Shown here: positions 55,616 through 64,000 of the stretch, one piece after another
How the letters are laid out: the number at the start of each line of letters is the position of its first letter
How positions within the stretch are numbered: the first letter of the stretch is position 1
Source of the DNA: Strigamia acuminata
Lineage: Eukaryota > Arthropoda > Chilopoda > Geophilomorpha > Linotaeniidae
Assembly: GCA_949358305.1 (NCBI GenBank)
Contig: OX442316.1
Location: 310,001-374,000, forward strand
Direction of reading: 5' to 3'
Length of the DNA: 64,000 nucleotides
Program-made: the position numbers and the translations under genes
Notes under the pieces: generated by a model
Databases searched by the model: none
The model's input: the letters and a program-made list of their open reading frames with translations, nothing else
Told to the model about the DNA's origin: nothing

Positions 55616-58600
55616 GCCTAACGAGTTGTTTCCTCTCTCGGAATTTTCAAATGATTTATTTTTTCATAAAAAAGAAATTAAAATAAGACATAAGCCTAGT
55701 CATCTCACAGTACCTTATGTCGATGATTCGAAGAATAAACCACCATCGTTGGTCATTTCTTACGAAGCAGTGCCTGTCTGTCGGAAAGCTAGTAGTTCCA
55801 CTGGTGGTGTCGATGAGAATTTAAAAATCATGACAGACCAACTAGAAAATTTGAGTATTTTCAGTGGAAGTTGGAATGCGCCAAAGAAACCGCTTGTACC
55901 CAAAGTTTTCAAGTTAAGGAAAATTCTTAAACTTGAAAAATGGAACAAGAAAGAACGAAAAATATTTCTTGGCAAACTTTGCAATAGCAAATTAATTAAT
56001 GGTGGCAAAGATGATCCGCGTATGAATGTCCAAATTGGAGGTTTAGATTACAACGCACTAATGGACTCTGGAGCCACCCAATGTTTTATTGGAGTACAAC
56101 TCCTTTCAAACACAGAAATTCCGGTGGAATTCATACAAGAATGTCCCCGCGGAATGCGTGTCTGCGCGGTCGGAATAGATCACCGACCTATCGGTCAAGT
56201 TTGTCTTTGTGTCAAATGGGCCGATAAAAGGAGAGTTACACCTATGACCTTCATAATTCTACACAAGAATGTATGTGGGTTGATTTTGGGTCACAATTTT
56301 ATGCGTAGAACGGGGATAAACCCTAATCCTCGACGGGCTGTGTTCACCTGTGATGACATGCCCGGATGGACAGCGCCATACGAGACCACTGAACTTAACT
56401 GTTGTTTAGCAAGCATTAGGACTTTGGGTCTCCAAGGTGAAGGAACTCCCACTTCACCTGATTGGGCAGAAAAACTCGTCGAAGGCTGCAACAGCTCGGC
56501 GGAAGAAAAACGGTTACTCGTAAACGTTCTTTTGCAATTAAAAAACGTATTTCGAGATCAATTGGGCTGTACGAAGGTGGCCAAGCACAGCATCAAGTTT
56601 AAACCTGGTGCTACTTGGAAACACCAGCCATATAGAATGTACAATCCAGCCAAGAAGGCCATTATGACGGAATTGGTCGAGGAGTTAGAGGCTGATGGGT
56701 TAATCGAACCTGCCACTGGCCCTTATATAAGTCACCCCGTCATAGTGGCTAAACCCGGCGGGAAGTATCGATTATGTATCGACTACCGCTGGTTGAATGC
56801 GATCACAGAAGTTGATGCAATTCAAATGCCAAGTATTGACCTATTAATTCACCATACTAATCAGGCCAAGTACTTTACATCCATTGATTTAACTAAAGGT
56901 TATCATCAAATGGAAATGGAGGAGGAGGATAAGAGCAAAACTGCTTTTTACACTCCAAAAGGCAAATTTCAATTCAAGAGACTGCCATTTGGTCTTTGTA
57001 ATGCACCTAGCTCTTTTCAACACCTCATGACTACCGTATTGGGTGACTCTTTATATAAACATGCTCTGGTCTATTTAGACGATATAATTATTTTTTCTGA
57101 CACATGGGAAAATCATTTATTACATATTAAAGACGTACTTGAGAAGTTAGATGCTGCAAATCTAACTATCAATAAAGACAAGTCAAAATTTGGTCGAACA
57201 TCATTACGATTTTTAGGCCATTTAATTTCCGAGGGATCTCTTCTTCCAGACCCGGACAAAGTCTCGGCTGTAAGGAATTTTCCCAAACCAACTTGTTCTA
57301 AAGACATTCAGAGATTTGTAGGACTTGCGAATTTTTTCCGAAAATTCATTCCTAACATCGCAAATATTGCTCGTCCATTGACCAATATTATGCATGATCA
57401 AGCAAAGTTTGTGTGGGATGATCCACAAACAACTGCATTCGAAACTATCAAAGATATTTTGTGTGACAAGGACCAAGCCCTTCTCCACATGCCAGATATG
57501 AATAAGCCTTTTGTCATTTTGACAGATGCTTCTCATTCAGGTTTAGGTGCAGTACTCTGTCAAGACGTAGAATTATTCTGTGAAAAGAAACAGAAATTAA
57601 TTATGGTCCCAAAAGCAGTCGCGTACGCCAGTCGAGTGTTACACGGGGCCGAAGTAAGGTATTCTACGCCGGAATTGGAGTGTTTGGCCGTTGTATGGGC
57701 AATCGAAAGATTTCGCCCTTATATTGAATACACGACTTTCACTCTCGAGTCCGATGCTAAGGCCCTTAGCTGGTTGATGAGTACGCCGGAACCATCGGGA
57801 AGGTTTGGTCGTTGGGCCGTCAAAATACAATGTGGCGCGTTTAAAATTATTTTTAGACGCGGTGCAATGAACCAAGTAGCGGACGCATTATCACGCGCTC
57901 CACTGTCTGCACTAGACACTCCGGATTATGATTATATCGAACCAGAGGAGATCACCCATTTCTATCCAACTTGGAATGGAAACAGGTGTGCATCTTTACA
58001 AGTGACGGAGACTGAGCGCAAACATTTTCTCACAAATGTTGGCCTTAGTTTGGATTTTTTCTCAGAATCATATAATCCAGTTAGATTTCATGATTCTGGA
58101 GAAAAGGGGGAGGAAGAAGGATGTACGAGAGAAAATTGCAGACATATAGATGTCCACAATTGTAATCACGAAAATGTACACACTGCGCTAACAGATATCC
58201 TAAAAGTAGTTCCGCCGACGCGAGACGAAATTATCGAAGCGCAGCTTAAAGATCCAGCATGTAGTAAAATCCTTGTTTACCTAAAAGGAGACGAAAAATT
58301 AAAAAATCGTATCACGGATAAACATTGGTTAAATGCGATTCGTGGCTACACTCTCGACGAACCGGAAGAAAATAAAGGTGTTATGCTAATTTATTTTGCT
58401 CCGACCGATGAGGAGGAGTTAAACGACTCCGGCAACGGGTTTAAGGCGGTAATTCCACGCTCTCTCGTGAGACGTGCATTATTCGCATGCCATGGCCACC
58501 CACTTACAGGACACGCTGGCATGAGTAAAACCCTAGATAGAGCAAAGAAGATGTATTTCTGGCCTAGAATGAGCAAAGACACTCGAAACTACGTTCGCAG

Positions 58601-59861
58601 TTGCACTCATTGCCAACAATACAAACCTAGTCAACACCAAAAGCATCGGGCAAGCTATACACCCCACAACATGACCAACCCATGGGAGACAATAAGCATT
58701 GACCTGATGGGACCAAAGCCAGCTGGTCGTTCACAATTAAAATGGATTTTAGTAATCATTGATAATTGTACAAAATGGATTGAAGTCTTCCCACTAGCAA
58801 CTGCATCAAGTGAATGCATTGTTAATAAGATGAGCGAAGTTTTCCACCGTTGGGGATATCCAAAAAAGATAATCTCCGACAACGGCAAACAATTCGTGTC
58901 AACAATATTTAATGATTTTTGTCGAAAAAATCACGTAGATATTGCTCACATTAGCCCATATCACGCTGCCGCTAATATTACAGAGCGGGCTAACAGGACT
59001 TTAAAAATGATGTTAGCTTTATACTCAGACATTCACTCTCACTGGCCAAAATATTTAAATTCTTTTGCCTTTGCGATGCGCACCGCTAAGTCCGAGGCAA
59101 CAAATTGTTCTCCGATGATTCTTAATACAGGAAGAATCGTTCCTTTGCCATTTGACCCGCGTATTACTAAACACGCCATCAAATTCGACAAAGAGAACCC
59201 CGAAGCTTATGTCTATAGTATTTTAGACGTAATTAGACGTGCACACAGCGAAATGCATCGGAAAATTCAATCGAATTACGAAAAGCATGATCGACTACAT
59301 AAAGACAAATATTATATTTGTCAATTTGCCAAAGGAGATCTCGTGTGGAAAGCCACACATATTTTATCAAATAAAGATAAAGGGATTTCGGCAGGATTCG
59401 CTGAGAAACGTGATGGACCTTGGGAAATTACGGCTATTCTCGGCGGAGGTTCCTACACGCTACGGAAGCTCTCCGACAATTCAAAAGCAAAAGCGATCAA
59501 CATACAGGATTTAATGCCTTATATCCCAAGTTACCCGATTGAGGAATGGACATTAGATCAGAAAGTCGGTACCAACGAGTCACACCCGACTCCAGATTGG
59601 ATGGCAGGTCAGGTTATTAATTCTTCAGAATTAATAAATGAACCTGTGTCCATAGAAACAGGGGATTTAGTTGAAGAGAAAGAGGAGGAAACTTCTCAGA
59701 TTTCTTCTAAAGAGGACGAAACTCCTCAAAATCCGTCTAAAAAGAGGAAAAGATTTCCATCTCCCGTTCAACAGTCTAAACGTAGACCCAAGCCGAACAC
59801 AAAATACGTGACCGATTTTGTACAACTCATAAATTGTTTAACACAAGTCAAGTTGGGTTAG
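55581..59861 (+). CDS. pol: Pol polyprotein (protease, RT, RNase H, integrase), Gypsy-type element
   Basis: Pol has no early ATG. It is reached by -1 frameshifting at 55575-55581, and I start it at the first codon after the slip. Numbered from the in-frame TTG at 55626 (1411 residues), the landmarks are as follows. Aspartic protease: DSG at 147-149. Reverse transcriptase: motif A D421, LPFGLCNAPSSFQ (453-465) and YLDD (483-486). RNase H: D634, E683, D710 and D753. Integrase: HHCC finger H958/H963/C993/C996, then D1026, D1085 and E1120, the exact D,D-35-E spacing. A GPW-containing C-terminal segment (from 1264) resembles the GPY/F module. No chromodomain is recognisable; the tail is acidic, then basic (KKRKRFPSP). 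The frame is intact. An unconserved insert of about 80 residues (770-850) separates RNase H from integrase. Confidence 0.95.
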   Translation: MIQGVVQVAQPPPNELFPLSEFSNDLFFHKKEIKIRHKPSHLTVPYVDDSKNKPPSLVISYEAVPVCRKASSSTGGVDENLKIMTDQLENLSIFSGSWNAPKKPLVPKVFKLRKILKLEKWNKKERKIFLGKLCNSKLINGGKDDPRMNVQIGGLDYNALMDSGATQCFIGVQLLSNTEIPVEFIQECPRGMRVCAVGIDHRPIGQVCLCVKWADKRRVTPMTFIILHKNVCGLILGHNFMRRTGINPNPRRAVFTCDDMPGWTAPYETTELNCCLASIRTLGLQGEGTPTSPDWAEKLVEGCNSSAEEKRLLVNVLLQLKNVFRDQLGCTKVAKHSIKFKPGATWKHQPYRMYNPAKKAIMTELVEELEADGLIEPATGPYISHPVIVAKPGGKYRLCIDYRWLNAITEVDAIQMPSIDLLIHHTNQAKYFTSIDLTKGYHQMEMEEEDKSKTAFYTPKGKFQFKRLPFGLCNAPSSFQHLMTTVLGDSLYKHALVYLDDIIIFSDTWENHLLHIKDVLEKLDAANLTINKDKSKFGRTSLRFLGHLISEGSLLPDPDKVSAVRNFPKPTCSKDIQRFVGLANFFRKFIPNIANIARPLTNIMHDQAKFVWDDPQTTAFETIKDILCDKDQALLHMPDMNKPFVILTDASHSGLGAVLCQDVELFCEKKQKLIMVPKAVAYASRVLHGAEVRYSTPELECLAVVWAIERFRPYIEYTTFTLESDAKALSWLMSTPEPSGRFGRWAVKIQCGAFKIIFRRGAMNQVADALSRAPLSALDTPDYDYIEPEEITHFYPTWNGNRCASLQVTETERKHFLTNVGLSLDFFSESYNPVRFHDSGEKGEEEGCTRENCRHIDVHNCNHENVHTALTDILKVVPPTRDEIIEAQLKDPACSKILVYLKGDEKLKNRITDKHWLNAIRGYTLDEPEENKGVMLIYFAPTDEEELNDSGNGFKAVIPRSLVRRALFACHGHPLTGHAGMSKTLDRAKKMYFWPRMSKDTRNYVRSCTHCQQYKPSQHQKHRASYTPHNMTNPWETISIDLMGPKPAGRSQLKWILVIIDNCTKWIEVFPLATASSECIVNKMSEVFHRWGYPKKIISDNGKQFVSTIFNDFCRKNHVDIAHISPYHAAANITERANRTLKMMLALYSDIHSHWPKYLNSFAFAMRTAKSEATNCSPMILNTGRIVPLPFDPRITKHAIKFDKENPEAYVYSILDVIRRAHSEMHRKIQSNYEKHDRLHKDKYYICQFAKGDLVWKATHILSNKDKGISAGFAEKRDGPWEITAILGGGSYTLRKLSDNSKAKAINIQDLMPYIPSYPIEEWTLDQKVGTNESHPTPDWMAGQVINSSELINEPVSIETGDLVEEKEEETSQISSKEDETPQNPSKKRKRFPSPVQQSKRRPKPNTKYVTDFVQLINCLTQVKLG

Positions 59862-60480
59862 GACACAATATATTGAAAATATTTTATTTTTTAAATAAAT
59901 ATTTCCAATCATATTCACGAAGGATTGTTAAATTTTATTAATAAAAACATTTCACCAATGTAGATAAAATTTAACAAATGTTTGAGTTATTTCTACACGG
60001 CCGATTGTATTTAAATTAATCTACGTGTAAACATTTACTTGAAACTATGTTTTCCCCCTTTGGGTTAATAGAAACTTCGAGATGAGTAATTACAAACCAA
60101 TCAAATTACTCCTCGAAACTCCCCTTAACCCCTGGTTTGAGATTATCACTCACTTGTTCGCCAAGTTTTGTACTGGACTGAAATCAAGGATTATTCTCGA
60201 CTTTTCGACACTTCAACGGATTTTCGCTGGAATTTAGTGAGTTAAAATCTAGATGATTTTGAACACTTATCGTTTATTTTACTGATTTTTTCATTTGACG
60301 AATATCAGTTCAAATTCAGAAATTATCGACACGACGCTGATTATCGAAACCATTTCGTGGCAAAATCACAAGGAACCTTCCCGCGAATTCACTACGTGAT
60401 TTTCCGGTAAATATTTAAGCAATATTTTGTCAAAATTAATAATATTTTGACATTAATTGACGACATTTATTTTGGTTAAG
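59862..60480 (+). other. Non-coding spacer after pol, Gypsy-type element
   Basis: AT-rich sequence with no long frame. It ends in TTTATTTTGGTTAAG, which could act as a splice acceptor for the following GC-richer segment. Nothing else is recognised. Confidence 0.5.
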
Positions 60481-60624
60481 CGTCCATTACGGCAGACTTA
60501 GAATTTGCACGTGCCGCACAACGTCTTTATCGGCCAACATCGCCGGAACCGAGCAGCCCTCGCAAATACGCGAAGCTAGACGTTAAACTAGCCAAATATA
60601 CCCTGTTAGGACTGCACCTAGTTA
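60481..60624 (+). other. Possible internal exon joining to ORF3 (inferred)
   Basis: This 144-bp segment is clearly GC-richer than its flanks. It is open for 47 codons in the phase that, after removal of 60625-61151, continues into ORF3. It is preceded by TTAAG and followed by a consensus donor GTAAGT (60625-60630). An acceptor AG stands at 61150-61151 after a T-run. It has no ATG of its own. The exon call is inference from signals and phase only; an alternative is that the segment is a remnant of an older gene. Confidence 0.35.
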
Positions 60625-61156
60625 GTAAGTGTTTATTTTATAAAAGATAAAAAATATCGCTTAAATTCCTTTGAAATTGGTGAGCATACATGTGTTAACA
60701 AGTCACGTGTATGATACTAACGAACGCCACCAGATGTCGGTGATAGATTTTTACTCGGACGAATTATAGAGTTATTCGTACAGTTAAAAATCATGTATAT
60801 TGTCAGATACTAAAAATACTGCAAAAATATTTTTTAATATTTTGACAGGTTGTTTAGTTATTATGTCGTTTAGATGTAAAAATTAGGTTTATTTTATTTA
60901 ATAAACACTAATTTGAATAGTTTTTCAACGATATTGTTTTAAAGGATAAGATGAAATTATCTACCAAGTCAAGAATAATTATTAATGTTAATAATTATTC
61001 GACAAATGAAGGAAACCCGCTAACAAAAGGAACTTAAGAATTTAATTGCGAAATTAATCCAGTTGTTGGTCGACAATTAATTTAATTTGAAATTAAATTA
61101 ATTACCGACAGTTTGATTCGTGTTCTCAAATAAAATTTATATTTTTTGAAGATGCA
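60625..61156 (+). other. AT-rich stretch before ORF3, possible intron 60625-61151
   Basis: It begins GTAAGT and ends TTTTTTGAAG with AG at 61150-61151, and is much more AT-rich than the segments on both sides. No frame was seen. Without splicing it is simply a spacer. The bases 61152-61160 (ATGCAATGA) form a two-codon upstream ORF whose stop overlaps the ORF3 start. Confidence 0.4.
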
Positions 61157-62812
61157 ATGAGTCGCCGAGGTCGTGCTAGCAAGCGACAGTACGTGCATTG
61201 GGATCCAGAAGAGTCTGAAGAACCGGATTATCGCTTTGTTAATCCCTCCTCTGACCCCGAGCTCGTCGCCAACTGGGCCCGTGATAACCCGGATCTCGTA
61301 CCGCCCCGAATTAGGACCGCCATGGGTGTTAGCCCGACCGACTCACGTCCTTCCAGAGGCCGTCAAGCGAGTCAGCGTGTCGTAACCTATGATGCGCCCC
61401 ACGAGACTCCGAATTGGGATTTTTCTGACGACTCGTCACAATACTCCCGTTCTGCTTCAAGGAGACGGCGCCAAGACGACTTCTCACAAGAAGAAGAATC
61501 TTATGAGGAAGCTCCGCCCCAGACTACCAGCAGACCATTTGCTCGACCACGAAATCCTCGCGATACCGCTAGTCGAGGAAAAACCGGCAAGTCCAAAGGA
61601 CCCACCAAGTCCACGTTGGCATCTTCATCCGAGGCGTTGACCCGCCCAACATCGCAAGCTCGCTCATTATCGGAGCTCAACTTACCGATTTATCGGAAGC
61701 AACGGCGAGAACATGTATTTCGCGACATGGAAGCTGCCGCCTTGGGAACCAACATCATGCCGAAGTCGAAACTGATGTTCTGCCCATTGTGCGCAGGATG
61801 CGGATGGTTGTCGTCCTTGTTATCCGGCATTCACGCCGTGGTCTGTGTGAACTGTCACGGTGGTAAACGCGTTGCCATATCCAGCATGTGGAATGAAGAA
61901 ATTCTTCCATTTATCGTCAAGGGGCTAAGTACGCCGACAGCACGCAATTGGGCGATGTGTCGCGAATGTGGCCTCATCCACCAGGGCCCGGAGCAGGCTA
62001 TTTATGTAGACCCGGCACAAATGTCCAGCACCTCGACTCCACGAGGAGGATTTACGGAGCCACAACGCGAGCCGGAAACCCCCACCCCTGCGATTGATGG
62101 AACTTCAGTCGTCTCGGCGGAAAACGAACCAATGTCAGTTGTTGCGTCTGATTCTCCGCCGGTTGCCTCCGATTCTGGTCTGCAAACCGCCGCTTCTCCA
62201 GAGGGAACATCGACTAACAACATGATTGTAGCGACTATTCCGCTCCCCGAAGTAAGCGACGCTGCTGAACCGGTCATTTTACTGGTTCACCCATACATGC
62301 CAAGACCAAACATGTCGCTCACGGAGCAAACTAAGGCGGAAGTGGAACATTATTTCCCAATTTTATTGGAAGCAGCTAAGCGTATTAGTGTGTCGATTTC
62401 AAACGACCAAATTCCAGATTTGAGCGTGCCGCTGGCCGTGATCCAATGGATTTTTCATCCATCCCGGCCGGAATCCTTTCAAACTCGCTCTTTCATTTGG
62501 TGTAAGATTTTGCAACAGGTCTCAGCAGCAGCACACCCATTGATTCGTGAGGGATGGCACTCTGGCTTACCCGACCATCACTTGGTTTTTTCCGAGCCAA
62601 CCAGCGCTAACACCATTCCGTTAGGAGGGCCTGATCCCCTGGAAGTATTCACCGAGGAACAACACAGAATGCTCCTGAATCCCCTGGCCCATGACGTTGA
62701 GCCAGATGCAGTACCGGAATTGGTAGCTATGCAACTTAATTCTCCACCCGCAGCCGTCTCGGAAGTTGTTACATCCATGGAAGGATTCATTGAGGATGAA
62801 GAGTTGGACTAG
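61157..62812 (+). CDS. ORF3, Cys-rich accessory protein in the env position (unknown function)
   Basis: This frame of 551 residues has an ATG at 61157. It sits where errantiviruses carry env, but has no signal peptide, no membrane segment and no visible glycosylated ectodomain, so it is not an envelope protein by eye. Residues 1-190 are Arg/Ser-rich and disordered-looking (SRRGRASKR; SRSASRRRR at 97-105). A Cys module follows: C209/C212/C215, C230/C233 and C268/C271 with H275. CPLCAGCGW and CVNCHGGKR resemble the CxxCxGxG repeats of DnaJ-type zinc domains. A Pro/Ser/Thr-rich linker (280-370) leads to a helical C-terminal region (about 385-470) and an acidic end. GC content is visibly higher than in gag-pol, hinting at a separate origin. 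It may bind zinc and nucleic acid or chromatin; this is inference. Confidence 0.8.
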   Translation: MSRRGRASKRQYVHWDPEESEEPDYRFVNPSSDPELVANWARDNPDLVPPRIRTAMGVSPTDSRPSRGRQASQRVVTYDAPHETPNWDFSDDSSQYSRSASRRRRQDDFSQEEESYEEAPPQTTSRPFARPRNPRDTASRGKTGKSKGPTKSTLASSSEALTRPTSQARSLSELNLPIYRKQRREHVFRDMEAAALGTNIMPKSKLMFCPLCAGCGWLSSLLSGIHAVVCVNCHGGKRVAISSMWNEEILPFIVKGLSTPTARNWAMCRECGLIHQGPEQAIYVDPAQMSSTSTPRGGFTEPQREPETPTPAIDGTSVVSAENEPMSVVASDSPPVASDSGLQTAASPEGTSTNNMIVATIPLPEVSDAAEPVILLVHPYMPRPNMSLTEQTKAEVEHYFPILLEAAKRISVSISNDQIPDLSVPLAVIQWIFHPSRPESFQTRSFIWCKILQQVSAAAHPLIREGWHSGLPDHHLVFSEPTSANTIPLGGPDPLEVFTEEQHRMLLNPLAHDVEPDAVPELVAMQLNSPPAAVSEVVTSMEGFIEDEELD

Positions 62813-63458
62813 AAAGCGTCAACGATGTCGGGATCCGTTACTTTCCCGATATCTTTCCTTTTAGGCAAGACCAGAAGTAACGAGTCCATTTTCTCCATCT
62901 CCATTTCTTGACCCGAGTTGAAACAAAGATTTAGTCAGGTTCAGGTGTATTTTATGCCGTTTTTTGTGAATAATTCAAAGATCTTTAATATTTAAACTAA
63001 CAATTCTGTTAAAATTTGATTACGAGTCAATGTGAGTTTGTTTATATGAATACTAATTTTAATACTTGAATTTTAACGTGTAAAGTGTTATTTTGCAAAT
63101 CATTACATTTCCAGTGAGAAGTTAAGTTTTGTGAAAATAATTGTTAAATTTTATTAATCATTTGTTTGATACAAGAGTTTGGTGTTAGTTTAAGTTATCG
63201 CCTTTTCTTGATGCAGTTGTAAGTCCACCTGTAAAGAGAGATTGGAATTATTATTAATAATTGAGAGTTTTATAATCCTAATAAATATTTTTTGAAGCAT
63301 TTGATTAAGAAATACGCTTTATTTATACTATTAAGATATAAAATAAAGGTTTTTACTTACCAAGGATTACAGCTCCAGTTCCAGAGATGACAGTGTGGTC
63401 TTGATCCTCAAGATATTCGGAATAAATAGTATGTTAATACAGGTATTAACATATATTT
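62813..63458 (+). other. 3' non-coding region, Gypsy-type element
   Basis: AT-rich sequence between the ORF3 stop and the polypurine tract. No frame, repeat or RNA gene was recognised. Confidence 0.6.
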
Positions 63459-63468
63459 AAGGGGGACT
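63459..63468 (+). promoter_or_regulatory. Polypurine tract, Gypsy-type element
   Basis: AAGGGGGACT stands directly before the 3' LTR start TGTGACG. It is the only purine run of this kind there and should prime plus-strand DNA synthesis. Confidence 0.8.
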
Positions 63469-64000
63469 TGTGACGGTTACACTGTCAAACACTTTGTTAA
63501 TATAGGACGAACATTTCACCGATAGATGGCGCTGGTACGTTTTAGCGGTAATTTCAAATTTCGACAATTTTTGAGTGAATAAAATATAAATTACTATTTA
63601 TATTTTATTCCACTGCAACTTTATACACTTTTAAATACTTTTGGATGTTTAAATACTAGTTGATTTATTTGTCACATAATTCTATTGAATTATGTGCAAA
63701 CTCTACACCTGGTGAAGTCACCCCCCATCACCCACTGTGAGTTGGACTCCTTTTGGATTATAGTCAAAGGGACTTAATCCAAAATGTGTCCTGCGTATCC
63801 AGTTCCTGTAGTGGACCTAGTAGAAGACTATGTCCTGAGTATCCACTTCCTATGATCTGGGATTGGATGGATTTGACTGCCCGGTGATCCCATTGGATCA
63901 CTGAACAGCTATTCTCCTCACCGAGTATATATCCCCCTGCAAAACGGATATAGCTCGCTCTTGTTCTGTTTTTGTTTGATACTGATATTACTTGAGCACA
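63469..64000 (+). repeat. 3' LTR of the Gypsy-type element, first 532 bp
   Basis: It matches 51083-51614 with no difference that I could find, at a constant offset of 12386. The window ends inside U3, so the promoter, repeat cluster and poly(A) copy are not seen. Confidence 0.95.

Larger units (their letters stand above)
51083..64000 (+). mobile_element. Gypsy-type LTR retrotransposon with three ORFs (right end outside window)
   Basis: LTR, tRNA-Gln primer site, gag, pol in the -1 frame, a third ORF, polypurine tract and the start of the 3' LTR are all present in order. The 5' LTR begins TGTGACG and ends CGTCACA. The visible 532 bp of the 3' LTR (63469-64000) are identical to the 5' LTR, so insertion is very recent. 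Domain order protease-RT-RNase H-integrase in pol is that of Ty3/Gypsy. Expected full length is about 13.98 kb if the 3' LTR is complete, which is large for the group. The right target duplication cannot be seen. Confidence 0.94.

Noticed and set aside
61157-62812. ORF3 as an envelope gene.
   Set aside because: It has no signal peptide, transmembrane segment or cleavage-site pattern; its hydrophobic patch (206-233) is short and studded with cysteines.

Overview
The window is eukaryotic repeat DNA, almost certainly from an invertebrate animal and plausibly from heterochromatin around a centromere. No ordinary single-copy host gene, tRNA, rRNA or CRISPR array was found. The animal assignment rests on two intact BEL/Pao retrotransposons (a superfamily known only from metazoans) and a Gypsy-type element primed by tRNA-Gln. 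The species cannot be named from the sequence.

Layout: satellite array A (1-19114); BEL/Pao element 1 on the minus strand (19115-28533); satellite array B (28534-39483); BEL/Pao element 2 on the plus strand (39484-50373), whose 3' LTR carries a nested non-autonomous DNA transposon (48659-50214); satellite array C (50374-51082); a Gypsy-type element on the plus strand (51083 to beyond 64000, cut by the window edge inside its 3' LTR). The satellite monomer is 140 bp with 139-bp and 147-bp variants. Nested higher-order duplications (about 574, 1141, 1288, 1706, 2702, 6237 and 8789 bp offsets) and chimeric monomers record unequal exchange.

Each BEL/Pao element has 1.56-kb LTRs (TGTTGC...GCAACA) and one uninterrupted Gag-Pol frame of about 1745 codons (zinc knuckles, protease, reverse transcriptase, RNase H, integrase, conserved C-terminal domain). 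Each also has a leader frame that starts inside the 5' LTR. The Gypsy element has gag, then pol in the -1 frame behind a textbook slippery heptamer and stem-loop, then a third frame in the env position. That third protein has no signal peptide or membrane segment; it carries a Cys-rich, probably zinc-binding, module and may be made from a spliced RNA.

The most striking observation is that all three retroelements, from two superfamilies and in both orientations, sit at the same point of the satellite monomer (GTTGACTT/AGCAC, within 1 bp). Both BEL/Pao insertions have the same 4-bp duplication ACTT. Either the satellite presents a precise integration hotspot or these elements target it. A second notable set is the LTR regulatory architecture conserved between the two BEL/Pao families: paired CGCCATGTTT sites, an RFX X-box-like palindrome and an NRF1-like site.
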